From NCBI GenBank assembly GCA_047605265.1, contig JASGFY010000003.1, positions 1-64,000 on the forward strand: a stretch of DNA of 64,000 nucleotides, given 5' to 3'. Position 1 is the stretch's first letter. The number at the start of each line of letters is the position of its first letter. Of the stretch, positions 1 to 8,720 are shown in pieces. The translations under genes were made by a program, and so were the position numbers. The notes beneath the pieces were generated by a model. That model was given only the letters and a program-made list of their open reading frames with translations. It ran no database searches and was not told the DNA's origin. The stretch comes from Solimonas sp047605265. Its GTDB lineage: Bacteria; Pseudomonadota; Gammaproteobacteria; Nevskiales; Nevskiaceae.

Positions 1-1
1 C

Positions 2-253
2 GTCGCCGCGCCGCCGCGGAATCGCCATTGGCAGTGGGCGGTCTGGGGCGGCGCGACGGCGGCGCTGGCCGTGCTGCTGCTGGCGGTTCTGATGCCGCGG
101 CCGGTTCTGATGCCGCGCGGCGGCGCTGCGGCGTCGGCCGAAACGCTCGACGTGTTGACCGACGACGTCGATCCGGAGTTCTACGAGGATCTCGATCTCT
201 ACCGCTGGCTCGCCGAAGACCCGCCCCCGTCGACCGGAGCGCCGCATGCCTGA
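2..253 (+). CDS. C-terminal part of a small membrane protein, cut by the window edge
   Basis: The reading frame is open from the first base and ends with TGA at 251-253, so the true start lies outside the window. The visible 83 residues hold one hydrophobic segment (about residues 13-30, rich in Ala, Leu and Val, preceded by WQWAVWGG), then an acidic soluble tail with the motif DPEFYEDLDLYRWLAED. A single membrane span followed directly by a DUF3106 gene resembles the sigma factor / membrane protein / DUF3106 arrangement of many gammaproteobacteria, which would make this an anti-sigma-like or DUF3619-like protein. That is inferred from context; no catalytic motif is visible. Confidence 0.6.
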   Translation, partial: VAAPPRNRHWQWAVWGGATAALAVLLLAVLMPRPVLMPRGGAAASAETLDVLTDDVDPEFYEDLDLYRWLAEDPPPSTGAPHA

Positions 254-754
254 CGCCATGACGCGCCCGCGTCCGCTCGCAGCGCTGGCGATCGCCCTCG
301 GGCTTTGCGCGCCGCTGCAGGCTCTGGCGGCCCCCGCCTGGAACGAGCTGACGCCGCAGCAGCAGGCCCTGCTGCAACCGCTGCAGAGCCGGTGGGACCG
401 CTTGCCCGAGCCGCGGCGCGAGCGCCTCGCGGCCGGGCGGCGCGCTGGGCCACGCTGTCGCCGGAGCAGCAGCAGCGCGCGCGGCAGCGTCTGCAGCGCT
501 GGCAGCAGATGACGCCGCAGCAGCGCGCCTACATGCGCGCGCGCCGCGACGAATTCCGCGCGATGACGCCGGACGAGCGCGCGCGCGCCAGGACGCGCTA
601 CGAACAGCTGAAGACCCTGCCGGCGGACGAGCGCCGGCGCATCCGCCTGCGCTTCGTCGAACTGAGCGGCCAGCCCGGCGGCATCGACGCGGCGTGTCCG
701 GGCGACATCGACCGGCGGCTCGACTGCCTCGGCCTGCCGCCTGCGCCGCAGTGA
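246..754 (+). pseudogene. DUF3106 family periplasmic protein, interrupted by a one-base frameshift
   Basis: The gene starts at ATG 246, overlapping the upstream stop, with GGAG six bases before it. Residues 1-30 look like a Sec signal peptide (LAALAIALGLCAPLQALAA). The mature part starts with WNELTPQQQALLQPL and is built of Gln/Arg-rich LTPQQ / LSPEQQ / MTPQQR repeats, the hallmark of DUF3106. The reading frame runs to about 437, then the family sequence continues (ARWATLSPEQQQ) in the frame one base back, ending at 754. Adding one G to the GGG run at 435-437 restores a single continuous reading frame. The homopolymer position makes an assembly error as likely as a real mutation. The family has no established function; a periplasmic role in signalling or metal sensing has been suggested for similar proteins. 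Confidence 0.75.
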
Positions 755-911
755 GGCGCGCGGCCGGCGCCTGACGCGGGCCCGGCCGTCGCCCGGGCGC
801 CCGGCCGGCACCGCGCGATTCCGTGATGCCGGTCACGTCGTCGGAACATCCGGTCTTGCCGGGCGCCCTGTGGCGGACGACACTCGATCGCGAGTGTTCA
901 GGGACACGTCC

Positions 912-2510
912 ATGCCATCAGGGAAAGAAGCGCGCCGGCCCGGCCGGATTCCGTTTTTCGCGATCGCGGCCATCGCCGCGCTGCCTCTGTACGGCTGCGG
1001 CGGCGGTGAAGGTGGAGGCAATGCCGCCGCCGACGATGGCGTCATCGAGCCGGCGGAGGCCGGCGACACTTCGGGCATGACGCTGTGGGAGCAGCGCACC
1101 GCGGCATCCGATCCGCTCGCCGCAAGCTGCGCGCAGCCGCGCAGCGGCACCGATCCGTACACCGGCGAGGCGTATCCCGATGTCAGCGGCGCGCTCGACG
1201 ACGAGAAATACTGGCTGCGGACCTACATGGACGAGGTCTATCTCTGGTACGACGAAGTGCCCGGCGTCGATGCGCGGCCGTACGACGTCGCTGGCTACGG
1301 CTCGGTGTTCGCGGCGCTCGACGGCTATTTCACCGCGCTGCTGACGCCGGTGATCACCGCGTCCGGCAAGTACGAGGATCCGTTCAGCTTCACCTATCCG
1401 ACCGCCGACTGGGAGGCGCTGTCGCAGGGCGGCGTGACGGTCGGCTACGGCATGCAGTTCGCGGTGCTGGCGGCGACGCCGCCGCGCGACGTGCGCATCG
1501 CCTACACCGCCCCCGACACGCCGGCGGACGACGCCGGCATCGCGCGCGGCGCGATCATCGAGGCGATCGACGGCGTCGACATCGACGTGAACACGCAGGC
1601 TGGCGTCGACACGCTCAATGCGGGCCTCAACCCGGGCGAGGCCGGCGAAGCGCACAGCTTCACGCTGCGCGATCTCGGCGCGAGCAGCGACCGTGCGGTG
1701 ACGCTGACCGCCGACGAGGTGACGTCGACACCGGTGCAGAACGTGCACAGCGTGACGACGGCCGACGGCAAGGTCGGCTATCTACTGTTCAACGACCACA
1801 TCGCGACCGCGGAAGGCGAGCTGATCGACGCCATCGACCAGCTCCAGGCGGACGGCATCAGCGATCTCGTGCTCGACATCCGCTACAACGGCGGCGGCTA
1901 TCTCGACATCGCCAGCGAGCTGGCGTACATGATCGCCGGCTCGGCGCAGACCTCGGGCAAGACCTTCGAACGGCTCAGCTTCAACGACAAGAATCCGCTG
2001 GCGGCGGACACCTCGTTCACGATCACGCCGTTCCACGACAGCTCGCAGGGCATCGACGCGTCCGTGCCCAGCGGCACGAGCCTGCCGCAGCTCGGCCTCT
2101 CGCGCGTCTACGTGCTGATCGGCCCGGGTACCTGCTCGGCGAGCGAGGCGATCATCAACGGCCTGCGCGGCGTCGACGTCGACGTGGTGTTGATCGGCGA
2201 CACCAGCTGCGGCAAGCCGTACGGTTTCTTCGCGCAGGACAACTGCGGCCTGTCGTACTTCGCGATCGAGTTCGCCGGCGTCAACGCCAAGGGCTTCGGC
2301 GACTACGCCGACGGCTTCGATCCGGACTGCGCGGTCGCCGACGATTTCACGCACGCGCTCGGCGATGCCGACGAGGCCCTGTTCGCCGCCGCGCTGAGCC
2401 TGAGCGGCGGCGGCAGCTGCCCGGCCACCGCCAAGCGCGCCGGCGCCGCGCCGCTGCGGCTGCTGCGCTCGCCGCTGCGCGAGAACCGCTACCTGCGCGC
2501 GCCGCGTTAG
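912..2510 (+). CDS. S41 family (C-terminal processing-type) peptidase lipoprotein with PDZ-like domain
   Basis: A 532-residue protein. The start at 912 is preferred over an upstream ATG at 870 because it puts a proper lipoprotein signal at the N terminus: basic residues, a hydrophobic core, then LPLYGC with Cys29 followed by a Gly-rich linker. A PDZ-like segment (about residues 190-270, TPADDAGIARGAIIEAIDGV) precedes the tail-specific protease domain, which has the strand DLVLDIRYNGGG and the nucleophile loop GTCSASEA around Ser409-Ser411. GDTSCGKPYGF follows. These are features of S41 peptidases, which degrade or trim periplasmic proteins in a Ser/Lys-dependent reaction. The protein is predicted to be anchored in the outer membrane facing the periplasm. 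The natural target is unknown. It stands alone. Confidence 0.82.
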   Translation: MPSGKEARRPGRIPFFAIAAIAALPLYGCGGGEGGGNAAADDGVIEPAEAGDTSGMTLWEQRTAASDPLAASCAQPRSGTDPYTGEAYPDVSGALDDEKYWLRTYMDEVYLWYDEVPGVDARPYDVAGYGSVFAALDGYFTALLTPVITASGKYEDPFSFTYPTADWEALSQGGVTVGYGMQFAVLAATPPRDVRIAYTAPDTPADDAGIARGAIIEAIDGVDIDVNTQAGVDTLNAGLNPGEAGEAHSFTLRDLGASSDRAVTLTADEVTSTPVQNVHSVTTADGKVGYLLFNDHIATAEGELIDAIDQLQADGISDLVLDIRYNGGGYLDIASELAYMIAGSAQTSGKTFERLSFNDKNPLAADTSFTITPFHDSSQGIDASVPSGTSLPQLGLSRVYVLIGPGTCSASEAIINGLRGVDVDVVLIGDTSCGKPYGFFAQDNCGLSYFAIEFAGVNAKGFGDYADGFDPDCAVADDFTHALGDADEALFAAALSLSGGGSCPATAKRAGAAPLRLLRSPLRENRYLRAPR

Positions 2511-2570
2511 TCCGCCGGACCGTTCGCCCCGAGTGCCTCGGTGGACCGGGCTGCGCCCGCGATGCTATGC

Positions 2571-3509
2571 CTAAGCCGCCAGCTCGCTGCCGCCGCGCAG
2601 CCGTTCGATCTCCTGCTTCGGCGGCGCGCCGAACAGGCGCTTGTACTCGCGGCTGAACTGCGACGGGCTTTCGTAGCCGACGCGGTGCGCGGCGGCGTTC
2701 GCTTCCAGGCCCAGCGACAGCATCAGGCGGCGCGCCTCGTGCAGGCGCAGCTGCTTCTGGTATTGCAGCGGCGACATCGCGGTGACGGCCTTGAAGTGAT
2801 GGTGCAGGGCGGACGCGCTCATGCACGCGGCGTCGGCGAGATCGTCGATGCGCAGCGTCTCCTGATAGCGCGTACGCAGCACGCGGATCGCGCGGTGGAT
2901 GCGGTCGGCGCGGCTGTCGGCCGTCGCCAGCTCGCGCAGGCGGTGGCCCAGCTCGCCGACCAGCACGCGGTAGTGGATTTCGCGGATCGCCAGCGGTGCC
3001 AGCACCGGCGCGTCCTGCGGCGTGTCGAGCAGGCGCATCAGGCGCAGTACGGCGTCGAGCAGCGGTGCCGTCGTGCGCGCCGAGAACAGGCCGCGGTCGA
3101 TGCCGGCGCCGGCCGCGGCGCGCGGGTCGGTCTCGAGCATCAACGAACCGATGTCGCGTGGATCGACCGACAGGCGCAGGCACAGGTAGGGCTTGTCCGC
3201 GGACGCCTCGATGATCTGGCCGACGACCGGCAGCGTCACCGAGACGACGAGGTAGTGCAGCGGGTCGTAGACGAAGCGCTCGCCGTCGAGCAGCGCGTGC
3301 TTGCGGCCCTGCGCGACGACGCAGATCGCCGGGTCGTAGATCGACGGCTTGCACTGCGTCTTCGAGCTGGCGCGCAGCAGCTGCAACGGTGCGATCGCGG
3401 TGTCGTGCATGCCGTCGGCCGGCGTCAATCGGGCAATGCGGTCGGCGAGCTCGGCGCGCGGCGCGGCGAGCGGATCGGCGTCGTCGGAGGCGGCAAGGAC
3501 CGTCGTCAT
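2571..3509 (-). CDS. AraC family transcriptional regulator (AraC_N type)
   Basis: A 312-residue regulator. The N-terminal half matches the AraC_N cupin-like ligand region (PSIYDPAICVVAQGRKHALL, then YDPLHYLVVSVTLPV). The last hundred residues hold two helix-turn-helix motifs (LRIDDLADAACMSASALHHHFK and AHRVGYESPSQFSREYKRLFGA). The chosen start MTTVLAAS at 3509 fits the family length; an upstream in-frame ATG at 3590 would add an unrelated Arg-rich extension. It is divergent from the aldo/keto reductase gene at 3673 across about 160 bases, and AraC_N regulators commonly sit beside the oxidoreductase gene they control. Regulation of that gene is therefore the natural inference. The effector is not known. 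Confidence 0.88.
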   Translation of the reverse strand: MTTVLAASDDADPLAAPRAELADRIARLTPADGMHDTAIAPLQLLRASSKTQCKPSIYDPAICVVAQGRKHALLDGERFVYDPLHYLVVSVTLPVVGQIIEASADKPYLCLRLSVDPRDIGSLMLETDPRAAAGAGIDRGLFSARTTAPLLDAVLRLMRLLDTPQDAPVLAPLAIREIHYRVLVGELGHRLRELATADSRADRIHRAIRVLRTRYQETLRIDDLADAACMSASALHHHFKAVTAMSPLQYQKQLRLHEARRLMLSLGLEANAAAHRVGYESPSQFSREYKRLFGAPPKQEIERLRGGSELAA

Positions 3510-3672
3510 CGTGGTTTTCCGGGAGTGAGGCCTGGATTTCACTATACGCGCGCGGGCACGGGCGGCCGGCCCGCGCGGAGGATCGGGCAAGCATCGGCCA
3601 GCATTCCGCTAATGCCGGCGCCGGCGGCGGCCTTAAACTGGCGGTGTCCCCCGAAGCTCAGAGGAATTCTCC

Positions 3673-4677
3673 ATGATGACGATCCCGGCCCGGCGCCGCA
3701 TCGGCCGCGACGGCCCGCTCGTATCGGCGATCGGCCTTGGCTGCATGGGCATGTCCGACTTCTACGGCGAGCGCGACGAAGCCGAATCGCTGGCGACGAT
3801 CGCGCGTGCGCTCGATCGCGGTATCAATTTCCTCGATACGGCCGACGTCTACGGCCCGCACGCCAACGAGCGCCTCGTCGGCAAGGCGATCGCCGGGCGC
3901 CGCGACGAGGTCTTTCTCGCCACCAAGTTCGGCATCGTCCGCGATCCGGGCCAGCCGAATCTGCGCGGCGTCAACGGCCGGCCGGAATACGTCCGGCAAT
4001 GCGTCGACGCCAGCCTGCGGCGGCTCGGCGTCGAGCACATCGACCTGTACTACCAGCACCGCGTCGACCGCACGGTGCCGATCGAGGATACCGTCGGCGC
4101 GATGGCCGATCTGGTGCGCGCCGGCAAGGTCCGCTATCTCGGCCTGTCCGAGGCCTCGGCGGCGACGCTCGAACGCGCGCACAAGGTCCATCCGATCGCC
4201 GCGCTGCAGAGCGAGTACTCGCTGTGGACGCGCGACGTCGAGGACAATGGCGTGCTGGCCATGTGCCGCCATCTCGGTGTGACGCTGGTGCCGTACAGTC
4301 CGCTCGGCCGCGGCTTCCTGTCCGGCGCGTTCAAGTCGCCGGACGATTTCGACGCCGACGACTACCGCCGCCACAGCCCGCGCTTCCAGGGCGAGAACTT
4401 CGCGCGCAATCTCGAGCTCGTCGCGAAAGTCGTGGCGCTCGCCAAGGCGCGCGGCGGCACGCCGGCGCAGCTGGCGCTGGCCTGGGTGCTCGCGCAGGGC
4501 GACGACGTCGTGCCGATTCCCGGCACCAAGCGCCGCAAGTATCTCGACGAGAACATCGGCGCGCTGGCCGTGCAGCTGAGCGTCGAGGACCGCGCCGCGC
4601 TCGACGCCGTGTTCCCGGCCGGCGCCGCGGCCGGGACCCGCTATCCGGAAGCGATGATGGCGGCGGTCGACGCTTGA
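3673..4677 (+). CDS. aldo/keto reductase
   Basis: A 334-residue NAD(P)H-dependent TIM-barrel oxidoreductase. The catalytic tetrad is visible: Asp55 and Tyr60 in INFLDTADVYG, Lys85 in FLATKFG and His129 in YYQHRVD. The C-terminal cofactor-binding stretch VVPIPGTKRRKYLDEN is typical of the AKR13/yeast-type group that reduces aldehydes and ketones. The start at 3673 is preceded by AGAGGA at a good distance; a second ATG follows directly at 3676. It is divergent from the AraC regulator and probably controlled by it. The physiological substrate cannot be told from the sequence; general carbonyl detoxification is likely. Confidence 0.9.
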   Translation: MMTIPARRRIGRDGPLVSAIGLGCMGMSDFYGERDEAESLATIARALDRGINFLDTADVYGPHANERLVGKAIAGRRDEVFLATKFGIVRDPGQPNLRGVNGRPEYVRQCVDASLRRLGVEHIDLYYQHRVDRTVPIEDTVGAMADLVRAGKVRYLGLSEASAATLERAHKVHPIAALQSEYSLWTRDVEDNGVLAMCRHLGVTLVPYSPLGRGFLSGAFKSPDDFDADDYRRHSPRFQGENFARNLELVAKVVALAKARGGTPAQLALAWVLAQGDDVVPIPGTKRRKYLDENIGALAVQLSVEDRAALDAVFPAGAAAGTRYPEAMMAAVDA

Positions 4678-4701
4678 GGCGCGTCGCGTGCCCGGCGGAT
4701 T

Positions 4702-6096
4702 TCAGTCGCGCACCGCGCGGCGGATGCCTTCGGTGGCGACGCGGCACATCTGCTCGACCTCCTGCGGCGTGACGACGTACGGCGGCATGAAGTAGATGAC
4801 GTTGCCGAGCGGGCGCAGCAGCACGCCCTGCTCGAGCGCGTGGTTGTAGACGCGCAGGCCGCGCCGTTCCTCGCTGGGGAACGGCTCCTTGGTGCGAATG
4901 TTCCTGGCCATCTCGATCGCCAGCACCATGCCCTGCTGGCGCACCTCGGCGACATGCGGTAGCTGGCGCAGCTCGGCGGTTTGCGCCCAGATCAGCTGCG
5001 AGAGCAGGCGGTTGGTCGCCAGCGCCCGGGTCTCCTCGAACAGGTCCAGCGTCGCCAGCGCGGCGCGGCAGGCGAGCGGGTTGCCGGTGTACGAGTGCGA
5101 ATGCAGGAAGGCCTTGCCTTCGCGGTATTCGGCCCAGAAGGCTTCGTAGATCGACTCGCGCGTCAGCGTGACGGCGAGCGGCATGGTGCCGCCGGTGAGA
5201 CCTTTCGACAGGCACATGAAGTCCGGCGTGATGCCGGGCTGCGCGTCCTCGTCGTGCCGCGGCGGCGGCGCCCAGTCGCAGGCCCACATGCGACCCGTAC
5301 GCCCGAAGCCGACGGCGATCTCGTCGGCGATCAGGTGCACGCCGTGGCGGTCGCAGGCCTCGCGCAGCAGGGTGAGATACAGCGGGTGGTACATGCGCAT
5401 GCCGCCGGCGCACTGGATCAGCGGTTCGACGATTACCGCGCAGACTTCATCGGCATGCCGCTCGAGGGCCTGCTCCATGTGCCAGAACTGGCGGCGCGTG
5501 TAGTCCTCCCAGCTCTCGCCGGCGCCGCGTTCGTAACAGTCGGGCGAGGGCACGTGGATCGGCTGCAGCAGCAGCGGCGCGTAGGTATCGCGATACATGC
5601 TCGGCCCGCCGACCGCGAGCGCGCCGAGCGTTTCGCCGTGATAGCTGTTGTCGAGCGCGATGAAGCGCGTCTTCTCCGGCCGGCCGGCGTTGCGCCAGTA
5701 GTGGAAGCTCATCTTCAGCGCGACCTCGACGGCCGACGAGCCGTTGTCGGCGTAAAAGCAGCGGTTCAGGCCGGGCGGGGCGAGGCGGATCAGACGCTCC
5801 GACAGTTCGACGACTGGCGCGTGCGTGAATCCGGCGAGCATGACATGGTCAAGCTCGTCAAGCTGGCTCTTGAGCGCTTCGACGATGGCCGGATGGCGAT
5901 GGCCGAAGATATTGGTCCACCACGAGCTGACCGCGTCGAGATAGCGCTTGCCGTCGAAATCCTCGAGCCACGCGCCCTCGGCGCGCGCGACCGGGATCAT
6001 CGGCATTTCCGGCGGCTCGCCGGTGTGGTCGCGCATCTGCGTGCAGGGGTGCCAGACATGGGCGAGGGAGCGTTGTTTCCAGTCTTCGTTGTTCAT
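4702..6096 (-). CDS. bioA: adenosylmethionine-8-amino-7-oxononanoate aminotransferase
   Basis: A 464-residue class III PLP aminotransferase that converts 7-keto-8-aminopelargonate to 7,8-diaminopelargonate with S-adenosylmethionine as amino donor, the antepenultimate step of biotin synthesis. The diagnostic N-terminal HVWHPCTQM, the SSWWTNIFGH substrate region, YADNGSSAVEVALKM, the SYHGETLGAL phosphate loop, LIADEIAVGFGRTG and the PLP lysine in CLSKGLTGGTMPLAV are all present. The start MNNEDWKQR at 6096 fits the family; an ATG at 6201 would add 35 unrelated residues. A -10-like TACAAT lies on this strand near 6138-6143. No other biotin gene is next to it. Confidence 0.95.
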   Translation of the reverse strand: MNNEDWKQRSLAHVWHPCTQMRDHTGEPPEMPMIPVARAEGAWLEDFDGKRYLDAVSSWWTNIFGHRHPAIVEALKSQLDELDHVMLAGFTHAPVVELSERLIRLAPPGLNRCFYADNGSSAVEVALKMSFHYWRNAGRPEKTRFIALDNSYHGETLGALAVGGPSMYRDTYAPLLLQPIHVPSPDCYERGAGESWEDYTRRQFWHMEQALERHADEVCAVIVEPLIQCAGGMRMYHPLYLTLLREACDRHGVHLIADEIAVGFGRTGRMWACDWAPPPRHDEDAQPGITPDFMCLSKGLTGGTMPLAVTLTRESIYEAFWAEYREGKAFLHSHSYTGNPLACRAALATLDLFEETRALATNRLLSQLIWAQTAELRQLPHVAEVRQQGMVLAIEMARNIRTKEPFPSEERRGLRVYNHALEQGVLLRPLGNVIYFMPPYVVTPQEVEQMCRVATEGIRRAVRD

Positions 6097-6221
6097 CGGG
6101 CCATGCGGATGCGGGGTGGTTTCCCGCCAAAAGGTTTGCGATTGTAACGAGGCGATGCATTCTTCCCGGCCGTTCATTATGGTGCGGGAGCCAAACCCCA
6201 CTATCAGCCGAGGTCTGCCAT

Positions 6222-7082
6222 ATGGACATGGACAAAGTACCTTTCACGGATAAGCCTCTGGATCGCCGCGCCGCGCTGGCGACGATCGGCGGCACGCTCG
6301 GCGCACTGGCGCTCGTCGCCTGTGGCGGCGGATCGTCCGCGGAAGACAGTCCGTCGTCGTCTTCCAGCTCGGATTCGAGCTCCAGCAGCGACGATACCGC
6401 CAGTTGCACCACCTACGATCCGGAGGAGACCCAGGGCCCGTATCCGGCCGACGGCACGACATCCACCAACGCCTTGAGCGCGTACGGCGACGAGATCGTG
6501 CGCAGCGACATCCGCACCAGCGTCTCGGCTTCCGGCACGACCGGCACGGATGCGACGGGCGTGTACCTGGAACTCACGCTCACACTGGCCGACTACGATA
6601 ATGACTGCGCGCCCATGGAGGGCTACTGGATTTACATCTGGCACTGCAACCATTCCGGTAACTATTCGCTCTATTCCAGCGGCATCACCAGCGAAAACTA
6701 TCTGCGCGGCGTGCAACAGACGGACAGCAACGGCCAGGTGACGTTCATCACCTATTTCCCCGCCTGCTACAGCGGCCGCTGGCCACATATCCACATCGAG
6801 ATCTACGACGCCACCAGCACGCATCCGACGAGCAGAAACAGCGGCTTGCTGCGCACCACGCAGCTATGCATGCCGGAAGACATCTGCGATACGGTGTACA
6901 GCGGCTCCAGCCTGTACAGCGGCAGCACGGCCAACTTTTCCCAGGTCACGCTCGAGTCCGACAACGTCTTCGGCGACAACACCGACGCGCAAATCACCCT
7001 GGAGACGCCGAGCTTCTCGGGCAGCATCAGTGCAGGCTACACGGCCACGGCGACGCTCGCTTATTCCGCGACGCAGTCCTGA
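6222..7082 (+). CDS. intradiol ring-cleavage dioxygenase family lipoprotein
   Basis: A 286-residue protein. The N terminus is a twin-arginine lipoprotein signal: LDRRAALATIGG, hydrophobic core, LVAC with Cys34, followed by a Ser/Asp-rich tether of about 25 residues. The folded part starts with EETQGPYPAD, the N-terminal motif of protocatechuate and catechol intradiol dioxygenases. It carries the non-heme Fe(III) ligands in family positions: Tyr148 (WHCNHSGNYSLY), Tyr183 (YFPACYSGRWPHIH), His189 and His191. Such enzymes open catechol rings between the two hydroxyls. Here the enzyme is predicted to be exported and lipid-anchored, unlike the classical cytoplasmic PcaGH. A GAGG Shine-Dalgarno precedes ATG 6222. 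The substrate is unknown, and no ring-degradation genes surround it. Confidence 0.83.
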   Translation: MDMDKVPFTDKPLDRRAALATIGGTLGALALVACGGGSSAEDSPSSSSSSDSSSSSDDTASCTTYDPEETQGPYPADGTTSTNALSAYGDEIVRSDIRTSVSASGTTGTDATGVYLELTLTLADYDNDCAPMEGYWIYIWHCNHSGNYSLYSSGITSENYLRGVQQTDSNGQVTFITYFPACYSGRWPHIHIEIYDATSTHPTSRNSGLLRTTQLCMPEDICDTVYSGSSLYSGSTANFSQVTLESDNVFGDNTDAQITLETPSFSGSISAGYTATATLAYSATQS

Positions 7083-7107
7083 ACGGGGCATCGCACCCCA
7101 AAGCGAA

Positions 7108-7130
7108 CCCCTCTCCCTCCGGGAGAGGGG
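7108..7130. repeat. REP-like perfect hairpin
   Basis: CCCCTCTCCC (7108-7117), a three-base loop, and GGGAGAGGGG (7121-7130) form a perfect 10-bp stem, followed by GCAGGGGGTGAGGG. This wording is common as a dispersed intergenic repeat in GC-rich proteobacteria. It lies 25 bases after the dioxygenase gene and may also end its transcript, but no T-run follows the stem. Confidence 0.7.
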
Positions 7131-7147
7131 CAGGGGGTGAGGGTATC

Positions 7148-7410
7148 TCAGATGTTCAGTCCCGGCATTTGATGGATTGGATGGAGCCTGAATCGTTCGG
7201 GTTCTAGAATCCGGCATTTGCAGATGAGTTCGTGGGGCGTCAGGCCGCGCAAAGTTTTGAGGCGCCGGCGGAAGTTGTAAGCGGTCACAAAATCGGTGAG
7301 ATGAGCTTAAAGCGTGGATGAGATGTTGTGTCGTTCGACCGACTGCCTCTGCCATTGTGGCGCTGCGGTGTAAAACCTGTCCCATAGTGCATCCCTCCAG
7401 GCAAGGGAAG
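7148..7410 (-). mobile_element. decayed 3' end of an IS481-type transposase gene
   Basis: Read on the minus strand from about 7306 down to the TGA at 7148-7150, the frame encodes AHLTDFVTAYNFRRRLKTL followed by RGLTPHELICKCRILEPER and then HPIHQMPGLNI, which is the C terminus of IS481/integrase-core transposases. An in-frame TAA lies just upstream of the AHL residues. Beyond it only scattered similarity is seen in other frames (GQV...AEAV), so the copy is truncated and inactive. The upstream limit of about 7410 is approximate, and no terminal inverted repeats were identified. The remnant lies at the left edge of the organosulfur island. Confidence 0.78.
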
Positions 7411-7675
7411 AAGTGCACCATCAAATCTTGGATCAAACATCTGAGGAAGGTCTGAATAAGTCGCCGCAGCCTGGAGCGTCTTGCATGAAGAACATCAGAA
7501 CAATGCATTAGAGCGGCGAGACGGAGCGCTTTATAGTCTTCGCGCATCTGCCGCCGCTGCATGCCCGCATCGAATTGGCCGTCGAGCACGCGCTGCCGCG
7601 TGGCCGGCATGCGCTGCTGACTGCTGCTGCATAACGCGGCTTTCCGCTGCTTCATATTCCTTACGGATTCTTCTC

Positions 7676-8380
7676 ATGTCTGCCTTGCTTGCGCCAGCCG
7701 TTACGGATGGCGGTGCCGCCTCCGAATCCATTCGCCGGACGCTCGATGCCTTGCATGCCGAGCGTGTGCAAACAATGGAAGCAGAGGCTTTTCGCATCTA
7801 CGTCGAGCAGCGCCACGAATTGACGACGCAATCGGACCGATCCGGATTCGTCAAGGTCGGAGACCGCGTGCCACGCTTCGTGCTGCCCGAGGTTGACGGA
7901 GGAACAGTCGATATCGAGGTCTTGCTTGAGAACGGCTCTATCGTGCTGGTGTTCTTCCGCTTTGCCGGCTGCCCGGTCTGTAACTTGACGCTGCCGTATT
8001 ACCAGCGCCAGCTGCTGCCGGCGCTGCGCGAGCTCGGCATTGCGCTGATCGCGGTCAGTCCGCAGATTCCGGCGGCACTCGTCGAGATCAAACGGCGCCA
8101 CGCGCTGCAGTTCCCTGTCGTGTCGGACGTCGGCAACGCCGTGGGCCGGCAGCTCGGCATCCTGTTCACTGCCAACGCGGCGACGCAGCAGCAGGCGCTC
8201 GCGAAGGGAACCGATTATCGCCAGATCACCGGCACAGATACCTGGGAGCTGCCGATGCCGACGACCTTGATCGTCGATCGGCAAGGCATCGTGCGTTTCG
8301 TCGATGTGCAGCCCGACTGGATGGTGCGTACTGAAGCCAGCGACATCATTGCCGCAGCGAGAGGCATCGGCCAAAGCTGA
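7676..8380 (+). CDS. peroxiredoxin-like (AhpC/TSA) thioredoxin-fold protein
   Basis: A 234-residue protein. A helical N-terminal region of about 55 residues precedes a redoxin domain with FVKVGDRVPRFVLPEVDG and the active-site segment FFRFAGCPVCNLTLPYY (Cys99 and Cys102). It then has the typical VDRQGIVRFVDVQPDW strand near the C terminus. Family members reduce peroxides or act as thiol oxidoreductases; the CPVC spacing resembles PRX-like2/AhpC-TSA proteins. The start at 7676 (MSALLAPAV) is preferred to a 65-residue upstream extension that has no protein character. It lies directly upstream of the organosulfur island and may protect it from sulfur-derived oxidants, but a 340-base AT-rich gap argues for separate transcription. 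Confidence 0.8.
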   Translation: MSALLAPAVTDGGAASESIRRTLDALHAERVQTMEAEAFRIYVEQRHELTTQSDRSGFVKVGDRVPRFVLPEVDGGTVDIEVLLENGSIVLVFFRFAGCPVCNLTLPYYQRQLLPALRELGIALIAVSPQIPAALVEIKRRHALQFPVVSDVGNAVGRQLGILFTANAATQQQALAKGTDYRQITGTDTWELPMPTTLIVDRQGIVRFVDVQPDWMVRTEASDIIAAARGIGQS

Positions 8381-8720
8381 TCGCGCTTCTTGCGCACGCG
8401 TTTCGGTCTCTCTGCGTATCGCGTTCTTCGCCGTTTGATATTGAGGGTTCCGGAGTCGCTTGATGCGACGCCGTCATTGCCAAACATTTCAGAAGATTTC
8501 GCGTTGCAAAAAAGTGACGCGACGACGAGACGTGCCTGTCTGTTTCAAAGGAAAAACACCGCATAAAGATTATGCCTGTGATTGAAATTTAGATATTTTA
8601 AATATGTCTTTTACCAATAAATCTCAATCGATCAGCATTGCCAAATTCCATGGTCGACGCTGATTTTTCTGGGACTCGGCGATTGATCGTTCATGCCATT
8701 TCCAGCCGAGTCATCAAGAA
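8381..8720. other. AT-rich intergenic region, probable control region of the TonB receptor gene
   Basis: 340 bases without a convincing gene, clearly richer in A and T than its surroundings. It contains the palindrome ATATTT-T-AAATAT (8593-8605) and several A/T tracts between 8570 and 8640, suitable for a promoter and operator upstream of the receptor gene at 8721. No clear -35/-10 pair could be fixed. Confidence 0.45.

Noticed and set aside
7411..7675. A coding fragment on the minus strand (MPATRQRVLDGQFDAGMQRR)
   Set aside because: It looks protein-like but has no start, continuity or recognised family, so it is treated as part of the degenerate region beside the transposase remnant.
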